A stretch of 64,000 nucleotides of DNA from Deltaproteobacteria bacterium (GTDB lineage: Bacteria > Desulfobacterota > Desulfobacteria > Desulfobacterales > Desulfatibacillaceae), in the NCBI GenBank assembly GCA_016235345.1, contig JACRLG010000010.1, forward strand, positions 1 to 64,000, read 5' to 3'. The position numbers were made by a program, and so were the translations under genes. Numbering within the stretch: position 1 is the first letter of the stretch; the number at the start of each line of letters is the position of its first letter. The notes under the pieces were generated by a model. That model was given only the letters and a program-made list of their open reading frames with translations. It searched no databases and was not told the origin of the DNA. Below are positions 51,567 to 60,774 of this stretch, one piece after another.

Positions 51567-52979
51567 ATGGCAAATCAACCCGATTCGCCAAAGCCTGAAA
51601 AATCTTTTTCCGTAATCGATTTTCTGGCTTCGGTAAAACTCTCCACAATCCTTCTTCTGCTTGTGGCCGTGCTGGCCACGGTGGGCACCCTGATTCCCCA
51701 GGGCCCGCCAAGCCACGAGATGATCGAGCAATGGGGCGGGGGGAGAGTGAACTTCCTTTCGGCCCTGGGCCTTTTAGACGTATTTCATTCCTGGTGGTTC
51801 CTGGCCGTATTGGCGGCGCTTGGCCTTAATCTGTCGGTGTGCACGTTAAAGCGTTTTCCGCCGTTATGGAAGCTGGTTACGGCCAAAGGCGCGGGCTTCA
51901 TCCCCGGAAGGTTCGAAAAGCTTGCCCAAGCCTCAAAATTTGAAGTCGATCTTCCCGAAATGGACCCGGCAAGGGCGGAATCCCTGGTGACAAAGGCCGT
52001 GGGCCGCACCTTCCGAAGGGTAGAGGTTAAAAGCGATTCAGGCGGATTCACCTTTTACGCGGAATCCGGCAGATGGACCCGACTGGGATATATGGTTGTC
52101 CATGTCGGTTTCCTCCTGGTTCTGGCGGGCGGCATGGCGGGTTCCATCTGGGGCTGGACCGGCCACATGAACGTGCCCGAAGGCGGATCAAACAACGTCG
52201 TGGAGCGCGAAAGAAAGGGAGATTCGGTGGAGCTTCCCTTTTCCCTTCGCTGCGACAAATTTTCGATCACCTATTACAAGGACGAACACGGCCACGATGA
52301 GACGCCCAGCGAGTACAAGTCGAACGTGACCGTTCTGGAAAACGGCAAGCCGGTTCACACAGCCGATATTATAGTGAACTCGCCGCTTACCTACAGGGGC
52401 CTCACCTTTTACCAGTCCAATTACGGCAAGGCCCCGCCGGAGAAGGTGGACATGGTGTTCACCGACGCCGCCTCCGACGTTTCGGTGACCGTCAGCGCTC
52501 CCATGCACAAGCGCATGGCCCTTCCCATGGGCCAGGGGGAGTTCGAGGTCACGTACTTTGAGTCCAATTTCAGCCAGATGGGGATGGACCTGGGGCCGAT
52601 TTTCGTGGCGGAGCTTCACAGGCCGGGCAAGAAGCCGGAAGAGGTGCTGATTCCGGCCAATTATCCCGGTTTCGACAAGATGCGCAAGGACACCGTCATC
52701 ATATCTGCGGGAAAGTATGAATCAGGGTATTTCACAGGGCTCCAGGTCACCCGCGATCCGGGCGTGCCCCTGGTTTACGCCGGGTTCCTGTTCATCATAG
52801 CGGGCCTTGTGGCGGCTTTTTTCCTTTCCCACCGCCAGCTATACGGCAGGATTTCGTCCCGGCCCAGGGGCGGCATGAAACTCACAATAACCGGAACCTC
52901 CACCAAAAACCCGTACGGACTTCAATCCCGCCTGCGCATTGTGGCGCGCCGCGTGGAAACGGGTTCGGGAGAATCTTAA
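51567..52979 (+). CDS. resB: Cytochrome c biogenesis protein ResB
   Basis: The ATG at 51567 (470 aa) has AAAGGACC upstream. The first membrane helix (FLASVKLSTILLLLVAVLAT) is followed by GTLIPQGPPSHEMIEQWG, a ResB hallmark, then helix 2 (VFHSWWFLAVLAALGLNLSV). Helix 3 lies near residue 170 and a large periplasmic domain follows (VNSPLTYRGLTFYQSNYGKA). The last helix (GFLFIIAGLVAAFF) is near the C-terminus. With CcsA it forms the System II synthase that exports heme and attaches it to cytochromes c. The stop codon overlaps the ccsA start (TAATG). Confidence 0.95.
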   Translation: MANQPDSPKPEKSFSVIDFLASVKLSTILLLLVAVLATVGTLIPQGPPSHEMIEQWGGGRVNFLSALGLLDVFHSWWFLAVLAALGLNLSVCTLKRFPPLWKLVTAKGAGFIPGRFEKLAQASKFEVDLPEMDPARAESLVTKAVGRTFRRVEVKSDSGGFTFYAESGRWTRLGYMVVHVGFLLVLAGGMAGSIWGWTGHMNVPEGGSNNVVERERKGDSVELPFSLRCDKFSITYYKDEHGHDETPSEYKSNVTVLENGKPVHTADIIVNSPLTYRGLTFYQSNYGKAPPEKVDMVFTDAASDVSVTVSAPMHKRMALPMGQGEFEVTYFESNFSQMGMDLGPIFVAELHRPGKKPEEVLIPANYPGFDKMRKDTVIISAGKYESGYFTGLQVTRDPGVPLVYAGFLFIIAGLVAAFFLSHRQLYGRISSRPRGGMKLTITGTSTKNPYGLQSRLRIVARRVETGSGES

Positions 52980-53809
52980 TGACAAGTTCCCTGGTGCTTT
53001 CGATAGTCACCTTTCTTTACGCGGCCTCCATGACAGCCTACTGGGGGGCCTGGATATTCCGCCGGGACGCCTTCGGGCGGGCGGCCACGGCACTCGGCGC
53101 GGCGGGCCTTTTGGGCAACCTTGCCGGTTTCGTCATGCGCTGGGTGGAGTCCTACCAGATGGGCGTGGGGCACGTGCCCCTGTCCAACATGTATGAGAGC
53201 CTCATATTCTTCTCCATGATGAGCATGGCGGTCTACCTTGTTATGGAGCGCCAGTACGGCCTGAAGGTGCTGGGCGCCTTCGTGGCCCCGCTTTGCTTTC
53301 TGGCCATGGCCTATGCCTCGCTCATAAAAGATTCAGGCATACGGCCATTGGTTCCGGCCCTTAAAAGCAACTGGCTCACGGCCCACGTTTTCACCTGCTT
53401 TCTGGGATACGCGGCCTTTGCCCTGGCCTTCGGACTGGGGATAATCTATCTCGTGAAAACAAGGAAGCCCGACTCGCCACATCCCCTCATGAAGGCTCTG
53501 CCGGAAATGGGCGTAATAGATGAGTTGATGTACCAGAACGTGCTTTTCGGCTTCCTGTTTCTCACCCTGGGCATCATAACCGGCGCGGTCTGGGCCAACA
53601 CCGCCTGGGGGCGCTACTGGAGTTGGGACAACAAGGAGACCTGGAGCCTCATCACCTGGCTCATTTACGCGGCCCTGATCCATTCGAGGCACGTTAGGGG
53701 CTGGGAGGGAAAGAGGCTGGCCTGGTTTTCCATAGGGGGCTTCGCGGCGGTTTTGTTCACCTGGTTCGGGGTCAATCTTTTCCTGTCGGGCCTGCACAGC
53801 TATACGTGA
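52979..53809 (+). CDS. ccsA: Cytochrome c biogenesis protein CcsA/ResC
   Basis: The 276-residue membrane protein has about eight helices. Hallmarks: the periplasmic His segment GVGHVPLSNMYESLIFF, and the tryptophan-rich WWD-type heme-handling loop WGRYWSWDNKETWSLITW. Later His residues (IHSRHVRGWEGKR) are also typical. It overlaps resB by one base, so the pair is translationally coupled. Together they form the System II heme handling and ligation machine. A fragment of the palindromic repeat begins at the base after its stop codon. Confidence 0.95.
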   Translation: MTSSLVLSIVTFLYAASMTAYWGAWIFRRDAFGRAATALGAAGLLGNLAGFVMRWVESYQMGVGHVPLSNMYESLIFFSMMSMAVYLVMERQYGLKVLGAFVAPLCFLAMAYASLIKDSGIRPLVPALKSNWLTAHVFTCFLGYAAFALAFGLGIIYLVKTRKPDSPHPLMKALPEMGVIDELMYQNVLFGFLFLTLGIITGAVWANTAWGRYWSWDNKETWSLITWLIYAALIHSRHVRGWEGKRLAWFSIGGFAAVLFTWFGVNLFLSGLHSYT

Positions 53810-53845
53810 CGCCTGCCTGAAAACGCGAAATTAAGTGTCGGAGCA
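53810..53845 (+). repeat. 5' fragment of the palindromic repeat, abutting a stop codon
   Basis: Immediately after the ccsA stop, CGCCTGCCTGAAAACGCGAA followed by a TGTCGG-like end matches the left arm of copy E. The right half is absent. Confidence 0.55.
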
Positions 53846-53859
53846 AAACGGCGCTGGAC

Positions 53860-55542
53860 CTACCCCGCCAAAAGCTCCCTTGCGTGTTTTAGGGCTGTTT
53901 CCGTAACGTTGCCGCCCGCCAGCATCCGGGCGATTTCCAAAACCCTTTCCTCCTTTGAAAGAAGGCGGATGCGGCTTTTGGTGCGGCCCTTTTCCTCGCC
54001 CTTTTCGATATAGAAATGATGGCTGGCAAGCCGTGCGATCTGGGCAAGATGGGTGATGACGATCACTTGGTGGGTATTTGAAAGCTCCCGGAGTTTCTCG
54101 CCCACCGAGTCCGCCACGGCCCCGCCGATTCCGGCGTCCACCTCGTCGAAAACCACGGTTTCCACGGCGTCGGCGCGGGCGAGTATGGCCTTTAGCGACA
54201 GCACCACGCGGGAGAGTTCGCCGCCGGATGCGATGTCCTTTAAAGGAGCCACCGACTCGCCCGGATTGGGTGCTATGAGAAAGGCCGCCCGCTCGCGCCC
54301 TGTGGCTTCGATGCCCGAAAGGACTCCCCCTTCCGGGCTGGCTGGAACGGGAGTCAGGGCCGCCTCAAATCTCGCCTTGGGCATTCCGAGGCTTTTCAAC
54401 TCCGCAGCCACCCTCTTTGAAAAATTCTCCGACGCCTTCTTCCGCCCAAGGCTCAAGGCGTCGGCGGCCCGGTCAAGCTCCGCTTTCAGGCCGTCTATGC
54501 GCTTTTCGGCCTTTTCGATTTCCTCCGAGAGATTCTCCAGGCTTTTCAGTTTTTCCGAAATTTCTTCGGCGTAGGCGGACACATCGGCCAGGGTCTTTCC
54601 GTACTTTTTCTTGAGCCTCGAAAGCTGATAGAGGCGCTCCTCCACAAGGGCCAGCCTTTCGTCGTCGAGCCTTAGGCCGTCGCGATACCGGGCAAGGTCG
54701 CGGGCCGCATCCTCCACTTTAAAAAGCGCCTCGGAGACCGAGCCCGCAATATCAGTCAGTTCCGGATCCCTGGCCGAAGCCGCCTCAAGCTGTTTTCTGG
54801 CTTCGGAGAGCCTCTCTGCTGCGCTTTGGTCGGCGTCGTAAAGAAGGGATTCTGCGGCAGAAACGGCTTCCAGCAGAAACCTTGCGTTAACCAGCCTGTT
54901 GCGCTCGATGGCCAGTTCCTCGTCCTCGCCGGACGAAAAGGCGGCCCTTTCGATCTCGTCCTTTTGAAAGGCGAAAAGCTCGCGTTCGGTGGCATCCTTT
55001 TTCTGAAGGCCGAAAAGCCCGTCAAGGGCGCGCAAGGCTTCCAGGCACTGCCGGTAAAGGGCGGCGGTTTTCTCGCGGGCGTCCGTAAGTCCTGCGGCCC
55101 GGTCCAGGTAGCCAAGATGCTGTTCCGCCTTCAAAAGCCCCTGGTGGGCGTGCTGGCCTGAGATTCCCGCGAGCGACGAGGTGACCGCCGAAAGCATGGC
55201 GGATGTTACCGGCCTGCCATTTATGGAGGCCCTGTGCCGGTCGTTGGCGGCGATTATCCGGCGCACCACGAGGCCCTCGGAAATATCGTGTTCTTCCTCG
55301 GAAAGCCTTCCATAAAGTTCGCTTTTTTCATCCACGAAAAACTGGGCCGAAAGCTCGGCGAACTCCGCCCCGGACCTCACCATGCGTCCGGTGGCCCTTG
55401 CGCCCAGCAAAAGGGAAAGCGCGTTCACCAGGATGCTCTTTCCAGCGCCGGTCTCTCCGGTGATCACCGAAAAGCCGTCGGAAAAGCTGATGGAAACGTC
55501 ATCGATTATGGCGAAGTTTTTTATGGAAAGTTCTGCGAGCAT
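53860..55542 (-). CDS. recN: DNA repair protein RecN
   Basis: The ATG at 55542 (560 aa) starts MLAELSIKNFAIIDDVSISF. It has Walker A (GETGAGKSILVNAL), a coiled-coil middle, the ABC signature ASGGELSRVVLSLKAI and Walker B VVFDEVDAGIGG. It is an SMC-like ATPase that helps to pair DNA ends in recombinational repair of double-strand breaks. The start lies just after the stop of the MerR-family gene upstream on this strand, so the two genes are probably co-transcribed. Confidence 0.96.
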   Translation of the reverse strand: MLAELSIKNFAIIDDVSISFSDGFSVITGETGAGKSILVNALSLLLGARATGRMVRSGAEFAELSAQFFVDEKSELYGRLSEEEHDISEGLVVRRIIAANDRHRASINGRPVTSAMLSAVTSSLAGISGQHAHQGLLKAEQHLGYLDRAAGLTDAREKTAALYRQCLEALRALDGLFGLQKKDATERELFAFQKDEIERAAFSSGEDEELAIERNRLVNARFLLEAVSAAESLLYDADQSAAERLSEARKQLEAASARDPELTDIAGSVSEALFKVEDAARDLARYRDGLRLDDERLALVEERLYQLSRLKKKYGKTLADVSAYAEEISEKLKSLENLSEEIEKAEKRIDGLKAELDRAADALSLGRKKASENFSKRVAAELKSLGMPKARFEAALTPVPASPEGGVLSGIEATGRERAAFLIAPNPGESVAPLKDIASGGELSRVVLSLKAILARADAVETVVFDEVDAGIGGAVADSVGEKLRELSNTHQVIVITHLAQIARLASHHFYIEKGEEKGRTKSRIRLLSKEERVLEIARMLAGGNVTETALKHARELLAG

Positions 55543-55543
55543 A

Positions 55544-55987
55544 TCAAACAAGCATCCGGCGGATGTCTGTGAGGGTGGCCACAATCTCCGCGCGATCAAT
55601 GGAGGACAAGCCAGCCTCCGATAGCTGCGCGGCTGCTTCGGGAGCCTTTATGACGGCGGGTGGTGAAACGGAAGCCACGGTCTTTGATTGGGCCGCAACG
55701 GACGGGGACAGGCTCGGAGCCTTTTTCGCCTCATCCTTCAAAATATTGCGTGCGCCGGGAATGGTGAAGCGCCTATCGTAGAGAAGCTCTTTGATCCTCA
55801 TGATGAGGGCCGCATCCTCGGCCCGGTAGACCCGCTGGCCAGAAAGGGTGCGCTTGGGGCGTATCTGGGGGAACTCCCCCTCCCAGAACCGCAGGACTGA
55901 CGGGGCCACACCGGCCAAGGCCGCCATTTCGCTGATCTTGTAGAAACGCTTTTCCAGTGCGGGGCTCCCCCGGCCTTCGATTACCAT
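55544..55987 (-). CDS. MerR-family transcriptional regulator
   Basis: The 147-residue protein has GGAGGGGG before its ATG. The N-terminal winged helix-turn-helix is classical MerR (RFYKISEMAALAGVAPSVLR, FWEGEFPQIRPKRTLSGQRV, YRAEDAALIMRIKELLYDRR). The C-terminal part is Ala/Pro-rich with no Cys pair, so a metal ligand is unlikely. It follows pheT by 60 bp in the direction of transcription, a place where MerR or IHF genes are often found in Proteobacteria. Its target is unknown. Confidence 0.92.
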   Translation of the reverse strand: MVIEGRGSPALEKRFYKISEMAALAGVAPSVLRFWEGEFPQIRPKRTLSGQRVYRAEDAALIMRIKELLYDRRFTIPGARNILKDEAKKAPSLSPSVAAQSKTVASVSPPAVIKAPEAAAQLSEAGLSSIDRAEIVATLTDIRRMLV

Positions 55988-56047
55988 TAGCCGCCCCCTC
56001 CAAACAATCGCTTAACAGCCTGTTACGAAGCTCTTTTTGTAGTGCCC

Positions 56048-58453
56048 TTACATGGCGGCGTTGAAAGCATCCAAAAGTGCGCTGGTGATCCTTTCCTGCT
56101 CCGCGTTGACGAAGGCGTCGGTGAGGGTCCTGTCGCTGGCCCTGTAGACCAGCCTGAGGGACAGGCTCTTTTTTCCTTCGGGATTCGGTTTTTTCTCGTA
56201 AACCGCAACCACTTCAACGGATTCCACCCACTGGGAGGAAAGCTCGCGGGCCTTTTGGCAGACGGTTACGGATTCGATCTCACGCGACATTATAAGGGTT
56301 ACGTCGCGGCTGGTCGAGGGAAATTTCGGAAGCGCGGAACTGGCCGCAACTCCGGGGAGAGCCTCAAAAAGCGCCTTTAGATCGAACTCGGCCAGAAACA
56401 CCGATTGCTTCACGCCGAAGCGGGCCAGGACGTCCGCCCTCGCCTCCCCCACTGTTCCCAGAACCGCGCCCCTGGCCGTTATTCTGGCCGTGCGCCCGGG
56501 GCGGTAATAGAAGGTTTCGGAGGCGGGGACTTTCGTGAACACCGCGTCGTTTATCCGCAGGGACGCCAGAAGCCCCTGGGCCGCGCCCTTTATGTCGTAG
56601 AAATCGCATGGCGCTTCCTTTGCCTTCCACGAGCGGGCCATAACCCCGGTTAAGGCCATCACGAGCATTTCAGGCTCTTCTGGAAGAGGCTCGCCGCTTA
56701 CTGTCCAGAAGACCTTGCCTGTCTCGAAAAGCCGAAGGTCCCTGTTCTGGCGGGAAAGATTCAAGGCCACTGTGTTCAAAATACCCGGAACCAGGCTGGT
56801 GCGCATGACCGCCTGATCCTCGGCCAGGGGGTTGGCCACGGGAAGAATCCGGCGGCGCGGGTCGTTTTCCGGGATGTTCAGGTTTTCCGGGGCGTTTTGC
56901 GCCATGAAGCTGAAGTTGACCGCTTCGAAAAAGCCCATGCCCCCGGATATCCACCTCAAATCGGAGCACATGGCCGAGAAGGGGTCGGGCACCGGCGCTT
57001 CCATGGCGAACATGGGGGCGGTTGTGGGAATATTGTCGTAGCCGAAAAGCCTCGCCACTTCCTCCACTATGTCTTCGCTTCTGGTGATGTCGGGCCGGAA
57101 ACCGGGTGCAGTCGCCACGACCGTGTCGCCGTCGCCGTCCTCGCAGGGTATGTCTATGGAATCAAGGAGGGCCTTGATTTCATCCCGGCTTATGGAAATG
57201 CCGATGTTCCGCCCTGCTGTTGCAGCGGAAAGGCTGACCCTGCGGGGCTCGTAGGGGAGAGGATAAGCGTCAACGGCTCCTTCGGTCCCTATTCCGCCCG
57301 CCACGTCCAGCATCAAGACAGCCGCCCTTGCGCAGGCGAAGGGAGCCACGTCCGGGTCGGTGCCGCGCTCGAAGCGGTGCGAGGCGTCGGTGTGGTAGCC
57401 AAGGCGCTTGGCGGTCTTTCTTATGCTCATGGGGTTGAAGTGGGCGGACTCGATGAGCACGTTTTTGGTGTCAGCCGAAATTTCCGAATAAAGCCCGCCC
57501 ATCACGCCCGCGAGGGCCACCGGCTTTTCGCCGTCGCAGATCATGAGGTTTTCGCCCGTAAGCTTCACCGTTTTTCCGTCCAGGGTGGTGAAGTCCTCCC
57601 CGTCAGACCCGGTGCGAACCACTATGCGGTGTTCGGCAAGGGTGTAGAAGTCGAAGGCGTGAAGGGGCTGGCCGGTTTCCATCATCACGAAGTTGGTGAC
57701 GTCAACGATATTGTTGATGGGACGAAGGCCCACCGAGCGAAGGCGGTCTGCAAGCCAGAAGGGCGAGGGGCCGATTTTGACGTTGTAGAGGAGACGGGCC
57801 ACGTACCTTGGGCAGAGTTCCGGCGAAAGAATCGTGACCGAGGTTCGCTCGGAAACCTTTATGGATTCCGGCATCAGCTCGGCTTTCGGCCTCTTGAGAG
57901 CGGTCTTGCACAGGACGGCGGCCTCACGGGCGATTCCTATCATGGACAGGCAGTCGGGCCGGTTGGGGGTGACGTTGATCTCGAAAACCCAGTCGGAAAG
58001 GCCAAGCACTTTGTTGAGGGGCGTTCCGACGGCCGTGTCCGCCGGAAGCTCCATGACGCCGGACGCGTCAGCCCCAACGCCGAGTTCGGCGGCGGAGCAG
58101 AGCATGGCCTGGGACGCAATTCCGTGAACGTTTCCGGCCTCCACCTCTGTTCCGTCGGCAAGAACGGTTCCGGGAAGGGCAAGGGCGGAGATCATGCCGG
58201 CCCTAACGTTGGAAGCGCCGCAGACGACAGTAACTTCTGTCTCGCCGACGGACACCTTGCACACGGAAATTCCGGGGGCCGTGGGATGAGGGGCGGCCTC
58301 AATAACGCGGGCGGCAAGCACCGTGGAAAGAGAAGCAAAGCGGTCCTCCACCTTTTCCACTTCCAACCCCGCCATGGTGAGGCCGTGGGCCAGTTCCGAA
58401 GCGGAAAGTGTGAGATCGACGTATTGTGAGAGCCAGCTTAGACTTGCTTTCAT
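56048..58453 (-). CDS. pheT: Phenylalanyl-tRNA synthetase beta subunit
   Basis: The 801-residue protein starts MKASLSWLSQYVDLTLSASE, as in bacterial PheT. The tRNA-binding EMAP-like domain (residues 40-150; TVVCGASNVRAGMISALALP), B3/B4 editing domain, B5 (FRPDITRSEDIVEEVARLFG) and the anticodon-binding ferredoxin-like FDX-ACB end (FPSTSRDVTLIMSREIESV) are all present. With PheS it forms the alpha2-beta2 enzyme that charges tRNA(Phe). It follows pheS by 64 bp in the direction of transcription. Confidence 0.97.
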   Translation of the reverse strand: MKASLSWLSQYVDLTLSASELAHGLTMAGLEVEKVEDRFASLSTVLAARVIEAAPHPTAPGISVCKVSVGETEVTVVCGASNVRAGMISALALPGTVLADGTEVEAGNVHGIASQAMLCSAAELGVGADASGVMELPADTAVGTPLNKVLGLSDWVFEINVTPNRPDCLSMIGIAREAAVLCKTALKRPKAELMPESIKVSERTSVTILSPELCPRYVARLLYNVKIGPSPFWLADRLRSVGLRPINNIVDVTNFVMMETGQPLHAFDFYTLAEHRIVVRTGSDGEDFTTLDGKTVKLTGENLMICDGEKPVALAGVMGGLYSEISADTKNVLIESAHFNPMSIRKTAKRLGYHTDASHRFERGTDPDVAPFACARAAVLMLDVAGGIGTEGAVDAYPLPYEPRRVSLSAATAGRNIGISISRDEIKALLDSIDIPCEDGDGDTVVATAPGFRPDITRSEDIVEEVARLFGYDNIPTTAPMFAMEAPVPDPFSAMCSDLRWISGGMGFFEAVNFSFMAQNAPENLNIPENDPRRRILPVANPLAEDQAVMRTSLVPGILNTVALNLSRQNRDLRLFETGKVFWTVSGEPLPEEPEMLVMALTGVMARSWKAKEAPCDFYDIKGAAQGLLASLRINDAVFTKVPASETFYYRPGRTARITARGAVLGTVGEARADVLARFGVKQSVFLAEFDLKALFEALPGVAASSALPKFPSTSRDVTLIMSREIESVTVCQKARELSSQWVESVEVVAVYEKKPNPEGKKSLSLRLVYRASDRTLTDAFVNAEQERITSALLDAFNAAM

Positions 58454-58517
58454 TTAAAACCCTGATCGAATTATGAATTTGATTCCACACAAAAGAGCCG
58501 TGCAATAAAACCAGGCA

Positions 58518-59528
58518 TCAGAATTGGGCCAGAAACCTCACGTCGTTTTCGAAAAACCGGCGCAGGTCGTCAATGCCGTATTTCAGCATGGCCATGCGCT
58601 CGACGCCCATTCCGAAGGCAAATCCCGTGTAAACGCTTGTGTCGTAGCCCACGTTCTCGAAGACAGCCGGGTGGACCATGCCGCTTCCCAGAATCTCCAG
58701 CCAGCCGGTGTCCTTGCACACCCTGCATCCCTTGCCGCCGCACATGACGCAGCCCATGTCCACCTCAGCCGAAGGCTCGGTGAAGGGGAAAAAGCTGGGC
58801 CGGAAGCGAAGGGGAACCTTTGGGCCGAACATCTGCTTGATGAAGGCCGAAAGGCAGCCCTTGAGATCGGAGAACCCTATGCCCTTGTCCACCACGAGCC
58901 CCTCCACCTGGTGGAACATGGGGGTGTGGGTGTTGTCGGAGTCGCACCTGTAGACCTTGCCCGGCGCGATTACCCGCACGGGCGGGGCGGTCTTTTCCAT
59001 GGTGCGCACCTGCAGGGGCGAGGTATGGGTGCGAAGGACCACCTTTTCGGAGATGAAGAAGGTGTCCTGCATGTCCCGTGCCGGGTGGTCGGGCGGGAAA
59101 TTGAGAGCCTCGAAATTGTACCAGTCAAGCTCCACCTCCGGCCCCTTGGCCACGCCGAAACCCATGCGGATAAAGGCGTCGCAGATTTCATCCAGGACCT
59201 GGGTCAATGGGTGCATACGCCCGACCGGAAAGGCCGCGCCGGGCAGGGTAACGTCGAGGGCGTCTTCGGGGTTTTCCTGCTCAAGCGTAAGAAGGCGCTT
59301 TTCAGCCTCGTCGAATTCCTTCGTGAGTGAATCCGAAAGGGCGTTCACCATCTGTCCGGCGTCGCGCCGCTCTTCGGGCGGAAGCGATCCCAAGCCGCGC
59401 AGAAGGGCGGTAACCTTGCCCTTCCGGCCAAGGTACTCCACCGAAAGCTCCTTTAGGGCCTTTACGCCCGAAGCCTCCGCAAGCGCCGCGCGGGCGGCTT
59501 TTTCGATTTCTTCTATTCTGGATTTCAC
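58518..59528 (-). CDS. pheS: Phenylalanyl-tRNA synthetase alpha subunit
   Basis: The start is a GTG at 59528 (336 aa). The N-terminal coiled coil (residues 1-90) is followed by the class II aminoacyl-tRNA synthetase core: [58 protein letters not shown] and [19 protein letters not shown] four-Cys knuckle ([12 protein letters not shown]) is inserted before the third motif and looks like a zinc site. A terminator-like structure between rplT and this gene suggests attenuation. Confidence 0.97.
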   Translation of the reverse strand: MKSRIEEIEKAARAALAEASGVKALKELSVEYLGRKGKVTALLRGLGSLPPEERRDAGQMVNALSDSLTKEFDEAEKRLLTLEQENPEDALDVTLPGAAFPVGRMHPLTQVLDEICDAFIRMGFGVAKGPEVELDWYNFEALNFPPDHPARDMQDTFFISEKVVLRTHTSPLQVRTMEKTAPPVRVIAPGKVYRCDSDNTHTPMFHQVEGLVVDKGIGFSDLKGCLSAFIKQMFGPKVPLRFRPSFFPFTEPSAEVDMGCVMCGGKGCRVCKDTGWLEILGSGMVHPAVFENVGYDTSVYTGFAFGMGVERMAMLKYGIDDLRRFFENDVRFLAQF

Positions 59529-59685
59529 GTGCGTGTCCGAAAGGAAGGCTTTTAAGGCTTAAATTTGACGGTCTTGAAAAAACCCGGCGAACCCCGGCGG
59601 AGCTGCCCGGAATGTTCCATAACAGGCATCAAGGCGATTTGAAGACCTTGCGGGACCTTTTACGGGATCGTCAAATTTGAACCGG

Positions 59686-59748
59686 TAAAAAAATCCCGGC
59701 CCCCTTCATTTGCCGGCGCCGGAGCGCCATGTTCAGATGAAGGGGGCC
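59686..59748 (-). terminator. Terminator/attenuator between rplT and pheS
   Basis: On the minus strand GGCCCCCTTCAT (59737-59748) pairs perfectly with ATGAAGGGGGCC (59698-59709), and the second arm is followed by GGGATTTTTTT. It lies between rplT and pheS. About 100 bp further (59576-59610) another GC-rich hairpin-like sequence runs into a T-run. Either may be an attenuator for pheST or just a terminator of the upstream ribosomal genes. The remaining bases of 59529-59799 hold no gene. Confidence 0.75.
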
Positions 59749-59799
59749 AAAGGGTTTTTCGACATGCCGGAACCGGATTCCGGCCAGGACCCGAATTTG

Positions 59800-60150
59800 T
59801 CAGGCCGAGGGAGTGGCCAGGGCCGCGATTTTGGCGAATCCTGCGGGATCGCTTATGGCGAGCTCGGCCAGAACCTTGCGGTCCAGTTCCACGTCGGCGT
59901 TTTTGAGCCCATTGATGAAGCGGCTGTAGGAAAGGCCGTTCATGCGGACCGCCGCGTTGATGCGGGCTATCCACAGCGTACGGAAATCGCGCTTCTTCAG
60001 GCGGCGGTCGCGGTACGCGTAGGAAAGGGCCTTGTCAACGGCGTCGGAAGCCGTGCGGATGAGGCGTCCACGGCCAAGATGGAAGCCCTTGGCCAGCTTG
60101 AGTACCTTCTTGCGGCGATGAAGCGCCTTGAAACCACGTTTGATGCGCAT
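59800..60150 (-). CDS. rplT: 50S ribosomal protein L20
   Basis: The ATG at 60150 gives 116 residues starting [20 protein letters not shown]. The basic N-terminal tail and the conserved [20 protein letters not shown] and [20 protein letters not shown] are typical of L20. It binds 23S rRNA early in 50S assembly. It often represses the infC-rpmI-rplT operon through its leader or the rpmI region. A palindromic repeat separates it from rpmI here. Confidence 0.97.
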   Translation of the reverse strand: MRIKRGFKALHRRKKVLKLAKGFHLGRGRLIRTASDAVDKALSYAYRDRRLKKRDFRTLWIARINAAVRMNGLSYSRFINGLKNADVELDRKVLAELAISDPAGFAKIAALATPSA

Positions 60151-60189
60151 TGAACACTCCTTTGGCAACTTTACGAAAAGGCTGCAAGT

Positions 60190-60309
60190 GAAGGCTGACG
60201 AAAAACGATGAACACGGAACCAAAAACCAATGAGCAAGCGTACTAAATGTACGTGGCGGAATTGGCTTTGACGCGCGACAAAGCAGTTCGCGTTTTTCGA
60301 CGGCCTGTT
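60190..60309 (-). repeat. Palindromic repeat, copy D, inside the rpmI-rplT gap
   Basis: On the minus strand it opens TAACAGGCCGTCGAAAAACG, so the TAA stop codon of rpmI is part of the element. The apex is GTAC-ATTTA-GTAC. The inner arms AAAGCCAATT and CATTGGTTTTT nearly pair, close to copy C. It lies between rpmI and rplT, so both would be read through it on one transcript. Confidence 0.85.
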
Positions 60310-60505
60310 ACATATAGGGCAGAAGGCGGCGTATTGCCTTCATGTTGGTTTTGTCGATCACGTTCAGCTTACGAAGGCTGCGCTTCCTCTTACGGGTCTT
60401 GGTGACCAGGATGTGTCCTCCGAAGGCCTTGGAATAGAGGACTTTTCCCGTGCCGGTCTTCTTGAAACGCTTGGCTGCGGACCGGTTGGACTTTAATTTC
60501 GGCAT
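60308..60505 (-). CDS. rpmI: 50S ribosomal protein L35
   Basis: The ATG at 60505 (65 aa) starts [20 protein letters not shown], and the family motif [11 protein letters not shown] is present. It lies between infC and rplT as in most bacteria. The stop codon is embedded in palindromic repeat copy D. Confidence 0.96.
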   Translation of the reverse strand: MPKLKSNRSAAKRFKKTGTGKVLYSKAFGGHILVTKTRKRKRSLRKLNVIDKTNMKAIRRLLPYM

Positions 60506-60661
60506 TTCTTTTCTCCCAGGCGCAATTGATACCCGCCCATGCATGGTTTTGATTTAGCCGGAAAACGGACCTTGTGAATATCCCTCTTCCGGCTTGGGGC
60601 ATATGTAAAAAGGCTTTTTAACCGATAATCTCATGCCTTCAATGGCATACAGACACTGAAA

Positions 60662-60710
60662 CCCGCAAGACATAGCCTTGCGGGCGACGAAAAAACCGGC
60701 AAGAGCCGTT
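60662..60710 (-). promoter_or_regulatory. Leader hairpins between infC and rpmI
   Basis: Two hairpins follow infC on the minus strand: first CGGC-TCTT-GCCG (60697-60708), directly followed by a T-run (GGTTTTTTCG), then CTTGCGGG/CCCGCAAG (60662-60684 in plus coordinates) with a 7-nt loop. The first may end or attenuate transcription, the second may be a translational site such as an L20 target. I cannot show which. Confidence 0.55.
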
Positions 60711-60774
60711 TCGTTTTTTCACGCCACTCGTTTAGTCCTACCCCCTGCCTACGGCAAAGGTGGCTTTACGCGGA

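Noticed and set aside
56897-58429. 510-codon open frame on the plus strand
   Set aside because: It is wholly antisense to pheT, which matches its family end to end. Long antisense frames are expected in GC-rich coding DNA.
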